A stretch of DNA of 64,000 nt from Cytobacillus sp. NCCP-133 (GTDB lineage: Bacteria; Bacillota; Bacilli; Bacillales; Cytobacillaceae): positions 1-64,000 of the forward strand of contig NZ_BRVM01000018.1 of the NCBI RefSeq assembly GCF_026011715.1. Direction: 5' to 3'. Position numbers and translations under genes: made by a program. Each line of letters starts with the position of its first letter. The stretch's first letter is position 1. Under the pieces are notes generated by a model that saw only the letters and a program-made list of their open reading frames with translations, ran no database searches and had not been told where the DNA came from. Shown here piece after piece: positions 27,554 to 36,476 of this stretch.

Positions 27554-28549
27554 GGATGCAAAATTGGTCCTGAGGACCTGGCGCAGGTTCTGCGTCATTT
27601 GCCAAAGTCTTTACCTGATCCAAACCTGCTAGTAGGACTGGATACTTCCGATGATGCAGGCGTATATAAAATTAATGATGATACTGCACTTGTTCAGACA
27701 CTTGATTTCTTTACTCCTATCGTTGATGACCCATATATGTTTGGTCAAATTGCTGCCGCAAATTCATTAAGCGATATATATGCAATGGGCGGAAAGCCGA
27801 TCACTGTCATGAATATTGTCGGCTTCCCAATTAATAAATTGGATAAAAGCATTCTGGCAGACATATTGGCAGGGGCATCAGACAAAGTAAGAGAATCAGG
27901 GGCTGTCTTGGTTGGCGGGCACTCCATTGACGACCAGGAACCAAAATTCGGTTTATCTGTTACAGGGATTGTTCATCCTGGGCGTGTACGAACGAACGCG
28001 GGAGCTAAACCTGGTGACAGACTGATCTTAACGAAGCCAATTGGTGTCGGGATCCTTACACAAGCGATTAAGAAAGACATGCTTGACGAGGAAGGCATTG
28101 ACCTTGTAATGGATGTGATGGCTGCTCTAAATAAAGATGCTGCCGAAGCGATGGATCCATACAGCGTTAATGCTTGTACAGATATTACTGGTTTTGGATT
28201 GCTTGGACATGCCATGGAAATTGCGAAAGGAAGCTGCACCGGCATTACCATCGACAGTAAAGCAGTACCTGTCCTTCCAAAAACAAGAGAACTTGCTGAA
28301 CAGAATGTCATTCCTGGCGGCTCCAAAAAGAACCATAAGTGGCTTTCAGAAAACGTTCATTATGAGAATATCGACGAAGTAGATCAATGGATCCTTTGTG
28401 ATGCAATTACATCCGGTGGCCTGCTTATCACGGTGCCTGAGGCCGAAGCTGAATCTCTTCTCAAGGCTCTTTATGATAAAGGGGTACATTCAGCTGCCAT
28501 TATAGGAAAAGTGACAGACGAACAGCCTGGATGTATTACAGTTATCTGA
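27500..28549 (+). CDS. selD: Selenide, water dikinase (selenophosphate synthetase) with selenocysteine
   Basis: This 349-residue protein makes selenophosphate from selenide and ATP. The Gly-rich active-site start reads SSKGG-U-GCKIGP: codon 18 is UGA (27551-27553) exactly where E. coli SelD has Cys17. Downstream come LVGLDTSDDAGVYKI, DFFTPIVDDPYMFGQIAAANSLSD and VGGHSIDD, all canonical. ATG 27500 has its own AAAGGAG, 8 bases away, inside the glycosyltransferase frame. Pipelines that read UGA as stop would truncate this gene to start at 27599. Selenocysteine-insertion genes (selA, selB, selC) are not in the window but are implied. Confidence 0.93.
27551..27594 (+). other. Sec UGA codon and candidate bacterial SECIS of selD
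   Basis: After UGA 27551-27553 two hairpins follow: GGTCC/GGACC (27566-27578) and CGCAG-GTT-CTGCG (27582-27594). The second presents a GU-starting loop 33 bases after the UGA, within the 16-37 base window described for bacterial SECIS elements. Confidence 0.65.
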
Positions 28550-28583
28550 TAAAAAGGACTCGTACAGGGTCCTTTTTATCTTC
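28548..28583 (+). terminator. Terminator after selD
   Basis: GATAAAAAGGAC (28548-28559) pairs perfectly with GTCCTTTTTATC (28569-28580). The transporter genes therefore probably rely on readthrough or their own promoter. Confidence 0.75.
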
Positions 28584-28627
28584 ATTTAGACCTGTATCTT
28601 TTTATCATTTTATAAGGAGGTAGAGAC

Positions 28628-29527
28628 ATGAAGAAATTATTATTGCTGGTTGTTATTTTGACATTAATGCTTTTAACCGCATGCGGTGGAAATGAATCAG
28701 AGAACACAAAAGAAAGTAAAGAAAAAACAGGTGAAGCTTTTACAATTGGTGTCATTCCGGTTCAAACGGAAGGATCCATGGAAGGTGCCATGGAGAAATT
28801 ACAGTCAACTCTATCTGAAAAACTTGATCGCGAGGTAGCGGTTGAAGTCTACCCAGATTATAACGGTGTTGTTGAGGCAATGAATTACGACAAGATTGAT
28901 ATGGCTTACTTTGGGCCATTAATTTATGTAGTTGCCCATGAAAAAAGCGGTGCAAGAGCAATCATTACGCAGCTGATAGACGGGGAGCCATTTTATTACT
29001 CTTATATAATTACACACAAGGACAGCTCGTGGAATTCACTTGATGAAGTACTGGAAAATAGCGGCGAAGCGGACTTTGCCTTTGGTGACATTAACTCCAC
29101 TTCCGGATCTTTAATTCCTTCTATCGAACTGAAAAACCGTGGAGTTTATGAATCTGAAGATACGCATAGTTTTAAGTCAGTCAGATTTACTGGTTCTCAC
29201 GATGCAACAGCATTGGCTGTCCAAAATAAACAAGTTGACGCAGGCGCTATCGATAGTGCCATATATAATCAATTAGTTGAATCCGGGAAAGTGGATGGCG
29301 ACAAAATCAAAACGATTTGGCAATCAGAAAAGCTTTTCCAATATCCTTGGGCTGTTCATAAAGATACGGATGAAGAAACCATTACCGCTCTTAAAGAGGC
29401 ATTCTTAGCCATCGATGATCCTGAAATCCTCGAAGCATTCGGCGCAAGCGGTTTTACTGAAGCAAGCAATGAAGATTATGAAAGCATTCGCCAGGCAGCT
29501 CTTAAAGAGGGAATTATTAAAGAATAG
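28628..29527 (+). CDS. phnD: PhnD-family ABC transporter substrate-binding lipoprotein
   Basis: This 299-residue lipoprotein has a signal peptide and lipobox LLTAC (Cys21). The mature part shows the PhnD fold signature: FTIGVIPVQTEGS, NYDKIDMAYFGPLIYVVA, FAFGDINSTSGSLIPS and SHDATALAVQNKQVDAGAIDS. The family binds phosphonates, phosphite or related oxyanions. No C-P lyase or phosphonatase gene is nearby; the neighbours are selD and a candidate selenoprotein, so a selenium oxyanion or organoselenium ligand is possible (inference). GGAGG site before ATG. Confidence 0.88.
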   Translation: MKKLLLLVVILTLMLLTACGGNESENTKESKEKTGEAFTIGVIPVQTEGSMEGAMEKLQSTLSEKLDREVAVEVYPDYNGVVEAMNYDKIDMAYFGPLIYVVAHEKSGARAIITQLIDGEPFYYSYIITHKDSSWNSLDEVLENSGEADFAFGDINSTSGSLIPSIELKNRGVYESEDTHSFKSVRFTGSHDATALAVQNKQVDAGAIDSAIYNQLVESGKVDGDKIKTIWQSEKLFQYPWAVHKDTDEETITALKEAFLAIDDPEILEAFGASGFTEASNEDYESIRQAALKEGIIKE

Positions 29528-29538
29528 GGCTGATTATA

Positions 29539-30294
29539 TTGTGGTTTAAAAAGCGGAGCATTATCTCTTACGTTCTGTTAGCCTTATTTCTTTATATAAG
29601 CATGAAGCTTACAGAATTTGATTTATCAAAATTCAGGGATTTTCGGAATATGATTGATTTCCTGTCACATTGGTTTCCAATGGATTTCTCCCTTCTACCA
29701 AGAATCCTCAAAGACAGCCTGGAAACACTGGCAATGGCATTCCTGGGAAGCTTCTTCAGTTTGCTAATTGGTCTGCCATTAAGCTTTTTAGCTGCCAAAA
29801 ATACAGCGAGATCGCCATTTGTTTATCATTTAACCCGAGTAGGACTAAGCTTTGTACGATCAATCCCTGAAATTGTATTTGGCTTGATTTTATTAACGGC
29901 ACTAGGTCTCGGACCTTTTCCGGCAGTGCTCGCCATTATGTTTCACAACATTGGTGTATTGGGAAAATTAATATCAGAGCTGATAGAGGCCTCAGATCCA
30001 GGTCCGCAGGAGGCTATGAAAGCGGTTGGAGCGAAAAGCTGGTTTGCTTCCCTTTTTAGTATCCTGCCGCAAATCTGGCCGAATGTTTTATCTAATTATT
30101 TCTATCGGTTTGAGGTAGCAATCCGTACTTCGCTTATTCTTGGTTTTATTGGTGGTGGAGGCATTGGCCAAAGGCTTTTTAATGACTTTAAAACGTTTCA
30201 TTATACCGCTGTGTCGCTTGATGTACTAGTAATCATGATCATCGTTATTCTGGTAGACTTTTTCGGAAGCTATGTAAGGAATCGAGTAATCTAA
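29539..30294 (+). CDS. phnE: PhnE-family ABC transporter permease
   Basis: This 251-residue permease has about six hydrophobic segments and an EAA-type loop (SDPGPQEAMKAVGAKSWFA) followed by LGFIGGGGIGQRL, typical of PhnE. Start TTG 29539 follows AGGG, 11 bases after the phnD stop. It forms an importer with the adjacent binding protein and ATPase. The order D-E-C is unusual relative to the common phnCDE order. Confidence 0.88.
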   Translation: MWFKKRSIISYVLLALFLYISMKLTEFDLSKFRDFRNMIDFLSHWFPMDFSLLPRILKDSLETLAMAFLGSFFSLLIGLPLSFLAAKNTARSPFVYHLTRVGLSFVRSIPEIVFGLILLTALGLGPFPAVLAIMFHNIGVLGKLISELIEASDPGPQEAMKAVGAKSWFASLFSILPQIWPNVLSNYFYRFEVAIRTSLILGFIGGGGIGQRLFNDFKTFHYTAVSLDVLVIMIIVILVDFFGSYVRNRVI

Positions 30295-30308
30295 GGGAGG
30301 ACAGACAG

Positions 30309-31082
30309 ATGATTGAGATTCGGAAAATTACAGTCCTTTACCCTGGTATGAAAGAGAATGCATTAAATTCTATTAACCTCACACTCCAAAATGATGATTT
30401 TATCTGTATTCTGGGCAAAAGCGGGGCAGGGAAGTCGACGTTAATCCGCTGCCTAAATGGACTCCAGACCCCCACCTCAGGTGAGGTTATCTGGGATGGC
30501 CTGTCACTATCCTCTTTAAATGAAGAGCAGCTCCGAAAGGTCAGGAGGGAGATGGGAATGATTTTTCAGCATTTTAACCTAGTACCCAGATTGACCGTTT
30601 TACAAAATGTGCTGACTGGCATGTTTGGTTACAGGAGCAGCTTTAAAAATCTGATGGGCTGGTTTACTGCTGGAGAAATGGATCAGGCTAAACAAGTTAT
30701 TCAGGAGGTCGGATTAATCGATTTCATGGACCGGAGAGTGGAGCATTTAAGCGGAGGACAAAAGCAGCGAGTAGGCATTGCCAGGGCCTTGCTGCAGCAG
30801 CCACGTGTTCTCCTGGGAGATGAACCTGTTGCCAGCCTTGATCCCGGTACTTCTGACCGAATCTTTAATCTGCTGCAAGAAATGCATCTTAAGCATAATT
30901 TGCAGACCGTCATAAATGTGCATGATGTCCAATTAGCCAAACGCTATGCTACAAGGATAGTCGCTCTTAAAGACGGGGAAATTGTCTTTGATGGGAAACC
31001 GGATGAGTTTACAGATGAAATGTACGTATATACGTATGATTCCTTTGGATATAGCAGAATGCCATATACAGTGACGACCTAG
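30309..31082 (+). CDS. phnC: PhnC-family ABC transporter ATP-binding protein
   Basis: This 257-residue ATPase has Walker A GKSGAGKST, Q-loop FQHFNLVPRLTV, signature LSGGQKQR, Walker B VLLGDEPVASLDP and switch His (VHDVQ), matching PhnC-type subunits. GGGAGGACAGACAG precedes ATG 30309, 14 bases after phnE. The NodB-type deacetylase gene begins 13 bases after its stop, so all four are co-transcribed. Confidence 0.9.
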   Translation: MIEIRKITVLYPGMKENALNSINLTLQNDDFICILGKSGAGKSTLIRCLNGLQTPTSGEVIWDGLSLSSLNEEQLRKVRREMGMIFQHFNLVPRLTVLQNVLTGMFGYRSSFKNLMGWFTAGEMDQAKQVIQEVGLIDFMDRRVEHLSGGQKQRVGIARALLQQPRVLLGDEPVASLDPGTSDRIFNLLQEMHLKHNLQTVINVHDVQLAKRYATRIVALKDGEIVFDGKPDEFTDEMYVYTYDSFGYSRMPYTVTT

Positions 31083-31095
31083 AGGAGGTATTGAA

Positions 31096-31731
31096 ATGGC
31101 AAACTGTCCATGAGTGGTTGATAGCTCGAACGTCGTGTACGCTTCGAATGATTCAGATATCCTGTTATTTAACAAGCGTGAACCCTTAAAGAAAACAGTT
31201 ACTTTAACATTTGACGATGGACCTGGCAGAGTGCTGCCGGAAATCCTCGATATTCTAAAAGATGAAAAGGTACCGGCCATCTTCTTTTGGCAATCAAGAC
31301 TTCTATATCCAAGCCGCCCTTGGATGAGGGTGGTAGATGAAGGTCATATTATAGGAACCCATTCAACTAAGCATGTGAATCTTGCAAAGGTGGTGCAGTA
31401 TAAACAGCTACAAGATCTTCAATACAGCAAACAAAAAATTGAATCGATTACTGGACAGGAAGTAAAATACTTTCGGCCCCCATTCGGTCAGTTTAACAAA
31501 GATACGATTTCTGCAGCACAAAAGCTTAATTTAAAGACAGTAATGTGGAGAATCTCCTCGATGGATTGGGAGCTAAAAGAAAGACCGGAGCAAATCATTA
31601 AAAATGTTATTGATAATCTTGAAGCTGGTGCCATTATTTTGTTGCATGAACTTCCGCAGACCGCGGCAGTTCTTTTAGATTTAATTTCTGAGATTAGGAA
31701 TAAAGGGTACGAGCTTAGCCTCTTAAACTGA
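31096..31731 (+). CDS. NodB-type polysaccharide deacetylase, candidate selenoprotein (in-frame UGA codon 6)
   Basis: The NodB esterase domain is intact: TLTFDDGPG (metal and catalytic Asp), GTHSTKH (His pair), YFRPPFGQ and ILLHE. A near-ideal GAGGAGG (31082-31088) points to ATG 31096, giving MANCP-UGA-VVDSSNVVYASND; the UGA is 31111-31113. The alternative start GTG 31114 lies about 25 bases from that site and has none of its own. A hairpin with a GU loop follows the UGA at SECIS distance. Either codon 6 is selenocysteine (CPU motif) or the gene has a nonsense mutation rescued by GTG. Substrate unknown; no signal peptide. Confidence 0.75.
31126..31147 (+). other. SECIS-like hairpin in the deacetylase 5' end
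   Basis: TCGAACGT (31126-31133) pairs with ACG-C-TTCGA (31139-31147, one bulged C), with a five-base loop CGTGT. The loop G at 31135 is 21 bases after the UGA. Size, bulge, loop GU and distance satisfy published bacterial SECIS rules as I recall them. Confidence 0.5.
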
Positions 31732-31762
31732 ATCCTATAGCATTATGCTATAGGATTTTTTG
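31731..31762 (+). terminator. Terminator of the transporter-deacetylase operon
   Basis: AATCCTATAGCAT pairs with ATGCTATAGGATT across a one-base loop (in practice a 3-5 base loop), then TTTTTG. Confidence 0.8.
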
Positions 31763-31786
31763 CTATTTGAAGACAATCATATATTA

Positions 31787-31851
31787 TTGACATTAGAAAA
31801 ATATTATGGTATTTAATTATTGGGTTAGCACTCATACGACCAGAGTGCTAA
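31787..31851 (+). promoter_or_regulatory. htpG promoter with perfect CIRCE operator
   Basis: -35 TTGACA (31787-31792), 17-base spacer, -10 TATTTA (31810-31815), then CIRCE: TTAGCACTC (31825-31833), N9, GAGTGCTAA (31843-31851), an exact match to the HrcA operator and located at the start site. Confidence 0.93.
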
Positions 31852-31886
31852 TATAGAGATTTCAGTATTTAAAAGGAGAGGTTGAT

Positions 31887-33764
31887 ATGGAAAGGAAACA
31901 GTTTCAGGCAGAGTCTAAAAGATTATTGGAAATGATGATCAACTCCATCTACTCTCAGCGAGAGGTATTTTTAAGGGAGCTCATTTCCAACAGCAGCGAT
32001 GCCATCGATAAAATTTACTACAAAGCGCTGACAGATGACTCATTAACGTTTGATAAAGATAGCTATTACATAAAGGTTATACCTAATAAAGAAAACAGAA
32101 CCTTAACGATCAAGGATACAGGTATAGGGATGACAAAGGAAGAGCTGGAGAACAACCTTGGAGTCATAGCAAAAAGCGGTTCTCTATCATTTAAGAAAGA
32201 AAATGAAACCAAAGATGGCCATAATATTATCGGCCAATTTGGAGTAGGCTTTTATGCTGCTTTCATGGTAGCCGATGTCGTCACAGTCATCAGTAAAGCA
32301 CTCGGAAGCGATGAAGCCTATAAATGGGAATCAGAAGGAGCGGATGGTTACACTATCAATCCGTTTGAAAAAGATATCGTAGGCACCGAGATTATCCTCA
32401 AGATGAAAGAAAACACCGAAGAAGAGAACTACGACGAGTATATGGAAGAGTACCGCTTGAAATCCATTATAAAAAAATACTCTGATTTCATACGCTATCC
32501 GATCAAGATGGATGTAAAGAACCGAAAATTAAAAGAAGGTACAGATAGTGAGTATGAAGAAATTACTGAAGAGCAAACCATCAATAGCATGATTCCAATT
32601 TGGAGAAAAAACAAAAACGAACTGACTGAAGAGGACTACGAAAAGTTTTACCAGGAAAAGCATTATGGCTTTGATAAGCCGTTAAAGCACATCCATATTA
32701 GTGTAGATGGTACGATCCGCTATAATGCAATTCTATTTATTCCTGAAAACAGCCCCTTCGATTATTACTCAAAAGAATATGAAAAAGGGCTTGAGCTTTA
32801 TTCAAATGGCGTGTTAATCATGAACAAATGTGGAGATCTGCTGCCAGACTACTTCAGTTTTGTAAAAGGCATGGTGGATTCAGAGGATCTTTCATTAAAT
32901 ATCTCGAGAGAAATGCTGCAGCATGACCGCCAACTGAAGCTAATCGCCAAAAACATCAGCAAGAAAATTAAAAATGAATTGCAAAGCCTGATGAAAAATG
33001 AACGGGAAAAATACGATCAATTCTATAAGTCGTTTGGCAGACAGATAAAATATGGTGTATACAGCGATTTTGGGGCAAATAAAGAAACTCTTCAGGATCT
33101 ATTAATGTTCTACTCCTCCAAAGAGAAGAAAATGGCCTCACTTGAAGAATATGTTTCACGAATGAAAGATGACCAAAAGTATATTTATTATGCTGCAGGC
33201 GAGTCCTATGAAAGAATTGAAAAGCTTCCACAAACTGAGCTGGTGGCTGATAGAGGTTACGAAATTCTTTATTTCACAGAGGACATTGACGAATTCTCCA
33301 TTAAAATGCTTATGTCCTATAAAGACAAAGAATTTAAATCTGTTTCAAGCGGCGACTTAGGCATAGAGGAAGAAAATCAAAAGCCAACTGAAGCAGAAGA
33401 AAAAGAAAACGAAGAGCTTTTCAGCACCATGAAGGAAATACTCGCCGGAAAAGTGACCGATGTAAGAATATCAAAAAGACTGAAAAGCCATCCTGTCTGC
33501 TTATCAGCAGATGGGGAAGTAACCATCGAAATGGAAAAAGTACTCAGCATCATGCCTGACAGCCAAAATGTAAAGGCAAATAAGGTACTGGAAATCAATC
33601 CAAGCCATGAAGTATTCCAATCCCTAAAAAATGCACTGGAAAAGGATCAAGATAAATTAAGCTTATATACGAATCTGCTATTCAACCAGGCGCTATTAAT
33701 AGAAGGCCTGCCAATAACTGACCCTGTTGAGTTCACGAATAATATCTGTAAAGTGATGGTTTAG
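31887..33764 (+). CDS. htpG: Hsp90-family chaperone HtpG
   Basis: This 625-residue chaperone has an N-terminal GHKL ATPase domain ([39 protein letters not shown]), a middle client domain and a C-terminal dimerisation domain, with full length typical of HtpG. AAAAGGAGAGG precedes ATG 31887. Control by CIRCE makes it an HrcA-regulated heat-shock gene here, unlike B. subtilis htpG. Monocistronic. Confidence 0.96.
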   Translation: MERKQFQAESKRLLEMMINSIYSQREVFLRELISNSSDAIDKIYYKALTDDSLTFDKDSYYIKVIPNKENRTLTIKDTGIGMTKEELENNLGVIAKSGSLSFKKENETKDGHNIIGQFGVGFYAAFMVADVVTVISKALGSDEAYKWESEGADGYTINPFEKDIVGTEIILKMKENTEEENYDEYMEEYRLKSIIKKYSDFIRYPIKMDVKNRKLKEGTDSEYEEITEEQTINSMIPIWRKNKNELTEEDYEKFYQEKHYGFDKPLKHIHISVDGTIRYNAILFIPENSPFDYYSKEYEKGLELYSNGVLIMNKCGDLLPDYFSFVKGMVDSEDLSLNISREMLQHDRQLKLIAKNISKKIKNELQSLMKNEREKYDQFYKSFGRQIKYGVYSDFGANKETLQDLLMFYSSKEKKMASLEEYVSRMKDDQKYIYYAAGESYERIEKLPQTELVADRGYEILYFTEDIDEFSIKMLMSYKDKEFKSVSSGDLGIEEENQKPTEAEEKENEELFSTMKEILAGKVTDVRISKRLKSHPVCLSADGEVTIEMEKVLSIMPDSQNVKANKVLEINPSHEVFQSLKNALEKDQDKLSLYTNLLFNQALLIEGLPITDPVEFTNNICKVMV

Positions 33765-33771
33765 CCCCTCC

Positions 33772-33803
33772 AAAAACAGCCCGAGACAGAGGGCTGTTTT
33801 TTT
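33772..33803 (+). terminator. Terminator of htpG
   Basis: AAAAACAGCCC pairs with GGGCTGTTTTT, followed by further T residues. Confidence 0.85.
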
Positions 33804-33942
33804 GGACCCAAACTCCATTTTACACAGCATCCCCTAACAAAATATACATTTAATTCCAAGAGAAAAATATTTACTTAAGGTTACATTAATAGTGTATGGC
33901 TGGATATGCTTTATTAATTAAAATGCACTAAAATAATGAAAA

Positions 33943-34401
33943 ATGGAGGGAAATCATGCAGCATGGGAAAGCATAAAGTTTATTGCAAGTCTTGTCCTTT
34001 TGTTTGTCATTCTTGGCCTTTTTTATAAAATGAGCTTTGTAAATGTATTTCTAATTTCAGCTGTTTTGGGAATCGTTTCATATGTATTAGGCGACATGGT
34101 TATTTTGCCAAGAACCAACAATACAATTGCTGCGGCAGCTGACTTTGGACTGTCATTGATACTTATCTGGTATTTAAGCTCCATTTTAACCTACGGTAAT
34201 AATCCTTTTACGATGTCGTTAGTTACATCGGCAAGAGTAGCCTTATTCGAGTACTTTTTCCATGGTTATTTAGTGAAGAACCTAACTGAGGACAGTACGG
34301 AGAAAGGAACATTTAACCAAGGAAACCTTCGCTATAACACGGAAGCTTCTGAGGAATTGGCACCTGTAAAACCAGACGTTAGAAGTGATGATAAAGAGTA
34401 A
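33943..34401 (+). CDS. YndM-like DUF2512 membrane protein (copy 2), disturbed start
   Basis: This DUF2512 protein has the signature SYVLGDMVILPRTNNT and four membrane segments, paralogous to 11884-12327. The start is odd. ATG 33943 overlaps the only Shine-Dalgarno (GGAGGG, 33945-33950) and has none upstream. The ATG correctly spaced from that site (33956) reads MQHGKA then stops. Homologue-like MQHGKA-IKFIASL would be restored by one extra base near 33973. So there is a frameshift, or non-standard initiation. Confidence 0.75.
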   Translation: MEGNHAAWESIKFIASLVLLFVILGLFYKMSFVNVFLISAVLGIVSYVLGDMVILPRTNNTIAAAADFGLSLILIWYLSSILTYGNNPFTMSLVTSARVALFEYFFHGYLVKNLTEDSTEKGTFNQGNLRYNTEASEELAPVKPDVRSDDKE

Positions 34402-34479
34402 AGCAAAGCTGGCATTAAGACTCCCTGTATTCAGGGAGTCAAAAAATACATTCCAAAAGAAATTGGGAAGGAGATTCGC

Positions 34480-34821
34480 ATGTCTGTTTTCGTTTATCAA
34501 ACCTTTGAAGTAAAGCAGGATCAATTCGTAGAGGCATTAAAAAATTTGAGAATGATACAAAGCTACCGAAATGAAAATTATGATCATAAAGTTGAGCTTT
34601 TATCCCCAATATCTGGAGCGGACCATTCCTATGCCTTTCTATGTACATATGAAGGACTTGCGGAAATGGAACTTCAAAACAAAAAAATGTTTGAAGATGA
34701 AGAATACAAAAAGCTTATTGAGCAATTTTTTCTGGAGGATATTGTGCAGGGAAGCATGAATACCCAGCTGTTCCGATCAGTGACAGGGATGAAGAGTGAT
34801 AGTTCAGAAAAAGATAAATAA
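34480..34821 (+). CDS. Hypothetical protein, possible dimeric alpha-beta barrel
   Basis: This 113-residue soluble protein (SVFVYQTFEVKQDQFVEAL, central AFLCTYEGLAEMEL, C-terminal FFLEDIVQGSMNTQLFRS) has the size and beta-alpha pattern of NIPSNAP or antibiotic-monooxygenase-like dimeric barrels. No family proven. GGGAAGGAG site before ATG 34480. Confidence 0.6.
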   Translation: MSVFVYQTFEVKQDQFVEALKNLRMIQSYRNENYDHKVELLSPISGADHSYAFLCTYEGLAEMELQNKKMFEDEEYKKLIEQFFLEDIVQGSMNTQLFRSVTGMKSDSSEKDK

Positions 34822-34857
34822 ATGGATTTGAAAAAAGACCTTTGCATTAACAAACGG

Positions 34858-34886
34858 AGGCCGATCACCATAAGGAATCGGCTTAT
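34858..34886 (+). terminator. Weak terminator-like hairpin
   Basis: GCCGAT (34860-34865) pairs with ATCGGC (34877-34882), followed by TTATTCATTT. Weak T run. Confidence 0.4.
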
Positions 34887-34957
34887 TCATTTGGTTGTTA
34901 AAATAGAGATGCAAAAGATAACAGCAAGTTAACAATGCATAATAGAGGAGGTACACC

Positions 34958-36322
34958 ATGGATTTTTTTCTTCCAAGCGGAGATTCTTCAAAAGGAAGTG
35001 AATCCGGAGATTTAAAATGGTGGCAATTATCACTAATTGGTGTCGGATGTACAATCGGTACCGGATTTTTTCTTGGATCCGCAATCGGTATTAAAATCAC
35101 CGGACCCTCCATTGTATTTTCATTCATATTAGCGGCAATCGGAACGTATATCGTGTATAATTTGCTGGCAAAAATGACAGCAGAGGACCCGCAGGAAGGC
35201 TCCTTCTGTTATTATGCCAATAAAGCATATGGCAAATGGGCAGGATTTAGCTGCGGCTGGAATTATTGGAGTTCAAACATTTTAATCATGGGGAGCCAAT
35301 TAACTGCGCTTTCTATTTTAACGCGTTTCTGGTTTCCGCATATTCCTCTCTGGATTTTTGCAGCAGGATACGCCGTTCTTTCCATCATTGTCGTTTTAAC
35401 TGGCAACAAGGGCTTTGATAAAGTGGAGGACCTTTTCGCTGTAATTAAAACAGCTGCGATCATTATGTTTATCATATTGGCTATAGCATCACTAACAGGC
35501 ATAATAGCTGGGAATGCCAAGCACCCGGGATTCCCAGGGGTAGCTGGTGAATGGTTTCCCGAAGGCCTGAAAGGGTTTTGGTCATCTTTAATTTATGCTT
35601 TCTATGCATATGGGGGAATTGAAGTAATCGGGCTAATGGCTACAAGGTTAAAGCAAAAGGAAGACGCGCCAAAAGCTGGAATTATTATGCTCATTGTCCT
35701 TGTAATCATATATGTTATTTCCCTTGGTTTAGCCGTCTATATGGCCACACATGGGGCTTTCAATGAAAAAGAAAGCCCTTTTGTCACAGCAATGGATAAA
35801 TACCATCTGGACTTTTTTCCACATGTGTTTAATGCTGCAATCATTATTGCAGGCTTTTCTACTATGACTGCCTCTTTGTTTGGAGTCACTGCATTGCTCG
35901 TTACATTAGCCAAAGATGGAGATGCGCCTGCTGTTTTTTCGAGAAAAATTAAAAAATGGAAGGATCTCCCTTTACCTTCACTTGGGCTGGCAACTGCCGG
36001 CTTAATCGCCTCAATCGTCACGGCTTTGCTGCTTCCTGGTAAAATTTATGAGTATATCACGACAGCAGCAGGAATTTTAATCTTATTTAACTGGTCTTTC
36101 ATTATTATCTCTGCACTGCGGATTTTAGAAAATAAGATATTTGGAAAAATAATGGCGTTTGTGGGTTTAATATTGATCTTAATAGCTGTAAGCGGCACGC
36201 TACTGGAAAAGTCGATTAGATTTGGCTTCTTTGTCAGCTTAATATTCGTATCCGTTATTGCGGTGATTGCTGTAATTATGCAGAAAAAGGTATGGAAAAA
36301 CAAAAGCCAGGGGAGTTGTTAA
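34958..36322 (+). CDS. APC-superfamily amino acid permease
   Basis: This 454-residue permease has about 12 membrane segments. The APC signature GVGCTIGTGFFLGSAIGIKITGPS is in helix 1, and FYAYGGIEVIGLMA in helix 6. It imports an amino acid by proton or sodium symport; specificity cannot be read. AGAGGAGG before ATG 34958. Monocistronic with terminator. Confidence 0.9.
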   Translation: MDFFLPSGDSSKGSESGDLKWWQLSLIGVGCTIGTGFFLGSAIGIKITGPSIVFSFILAAIGTYIVYNLLAKMTAEDPQEGSFCYYANKAYGKWAGFSCGWNYWSSNILIMGSQLTALSILTRFWFPHIPLWIFAAGYAVLSIIVVLTGNKGFDKVEDLFAVIKTAAIIMFIILAIASLTGIIAGNAKHPGFPGVAGEWFPEGLKGFWSSLIYAFYAYGGIEVIGLMATRLKQKEDAPKAGIIMLIVLVIIYVISLGLAVYMATHGAFNEKESPFVTAMDKYHLDFFPHVFNAAIIIAGFSTMTASLFGVTALLVTLAKDGDAPAVFSRKIKKWKDLPLPSLGLATAGLIASIVTALLLPGKIYEYITTAAGILILFNWSFIIISALRILENKIFGKIMAFVGLILILIAVSGTLLEKSIRFGFFVSLIFVSVIAVIAVIMQKKVWKNKSQGSC

Positions 36323-36334
36323 TAGAATAGAAGC

Positions 36335-36373
36335 AACCAACACCAGATTTTCTATGGTGTTGGTTTGAGTTTT
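36335..36373 (+). terminator. Terminator of the permease gene
   Basis: AACCAACACCA pairs with TGGTGTTGGTT, followed by TGAGTTTT. Confidence 0.6.
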
Positions 36374-36476
36374 AAGATAAAACTCTTTTACAGAGTTTAA
36401 TGGAGGGAGGAGAAGTTTTATTTCTGGATGTAATAAATTCAGCTGGAAATGTCATAACTTTTTTAACAAAAGGTTT

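Noticed and set aside
27599..28549. selD starting at 27599 as a shortened protein
   Set aside because: The upstream 33 codons across the UGA encode the conserved SelD N-terminus and have their own start and ribosome site.
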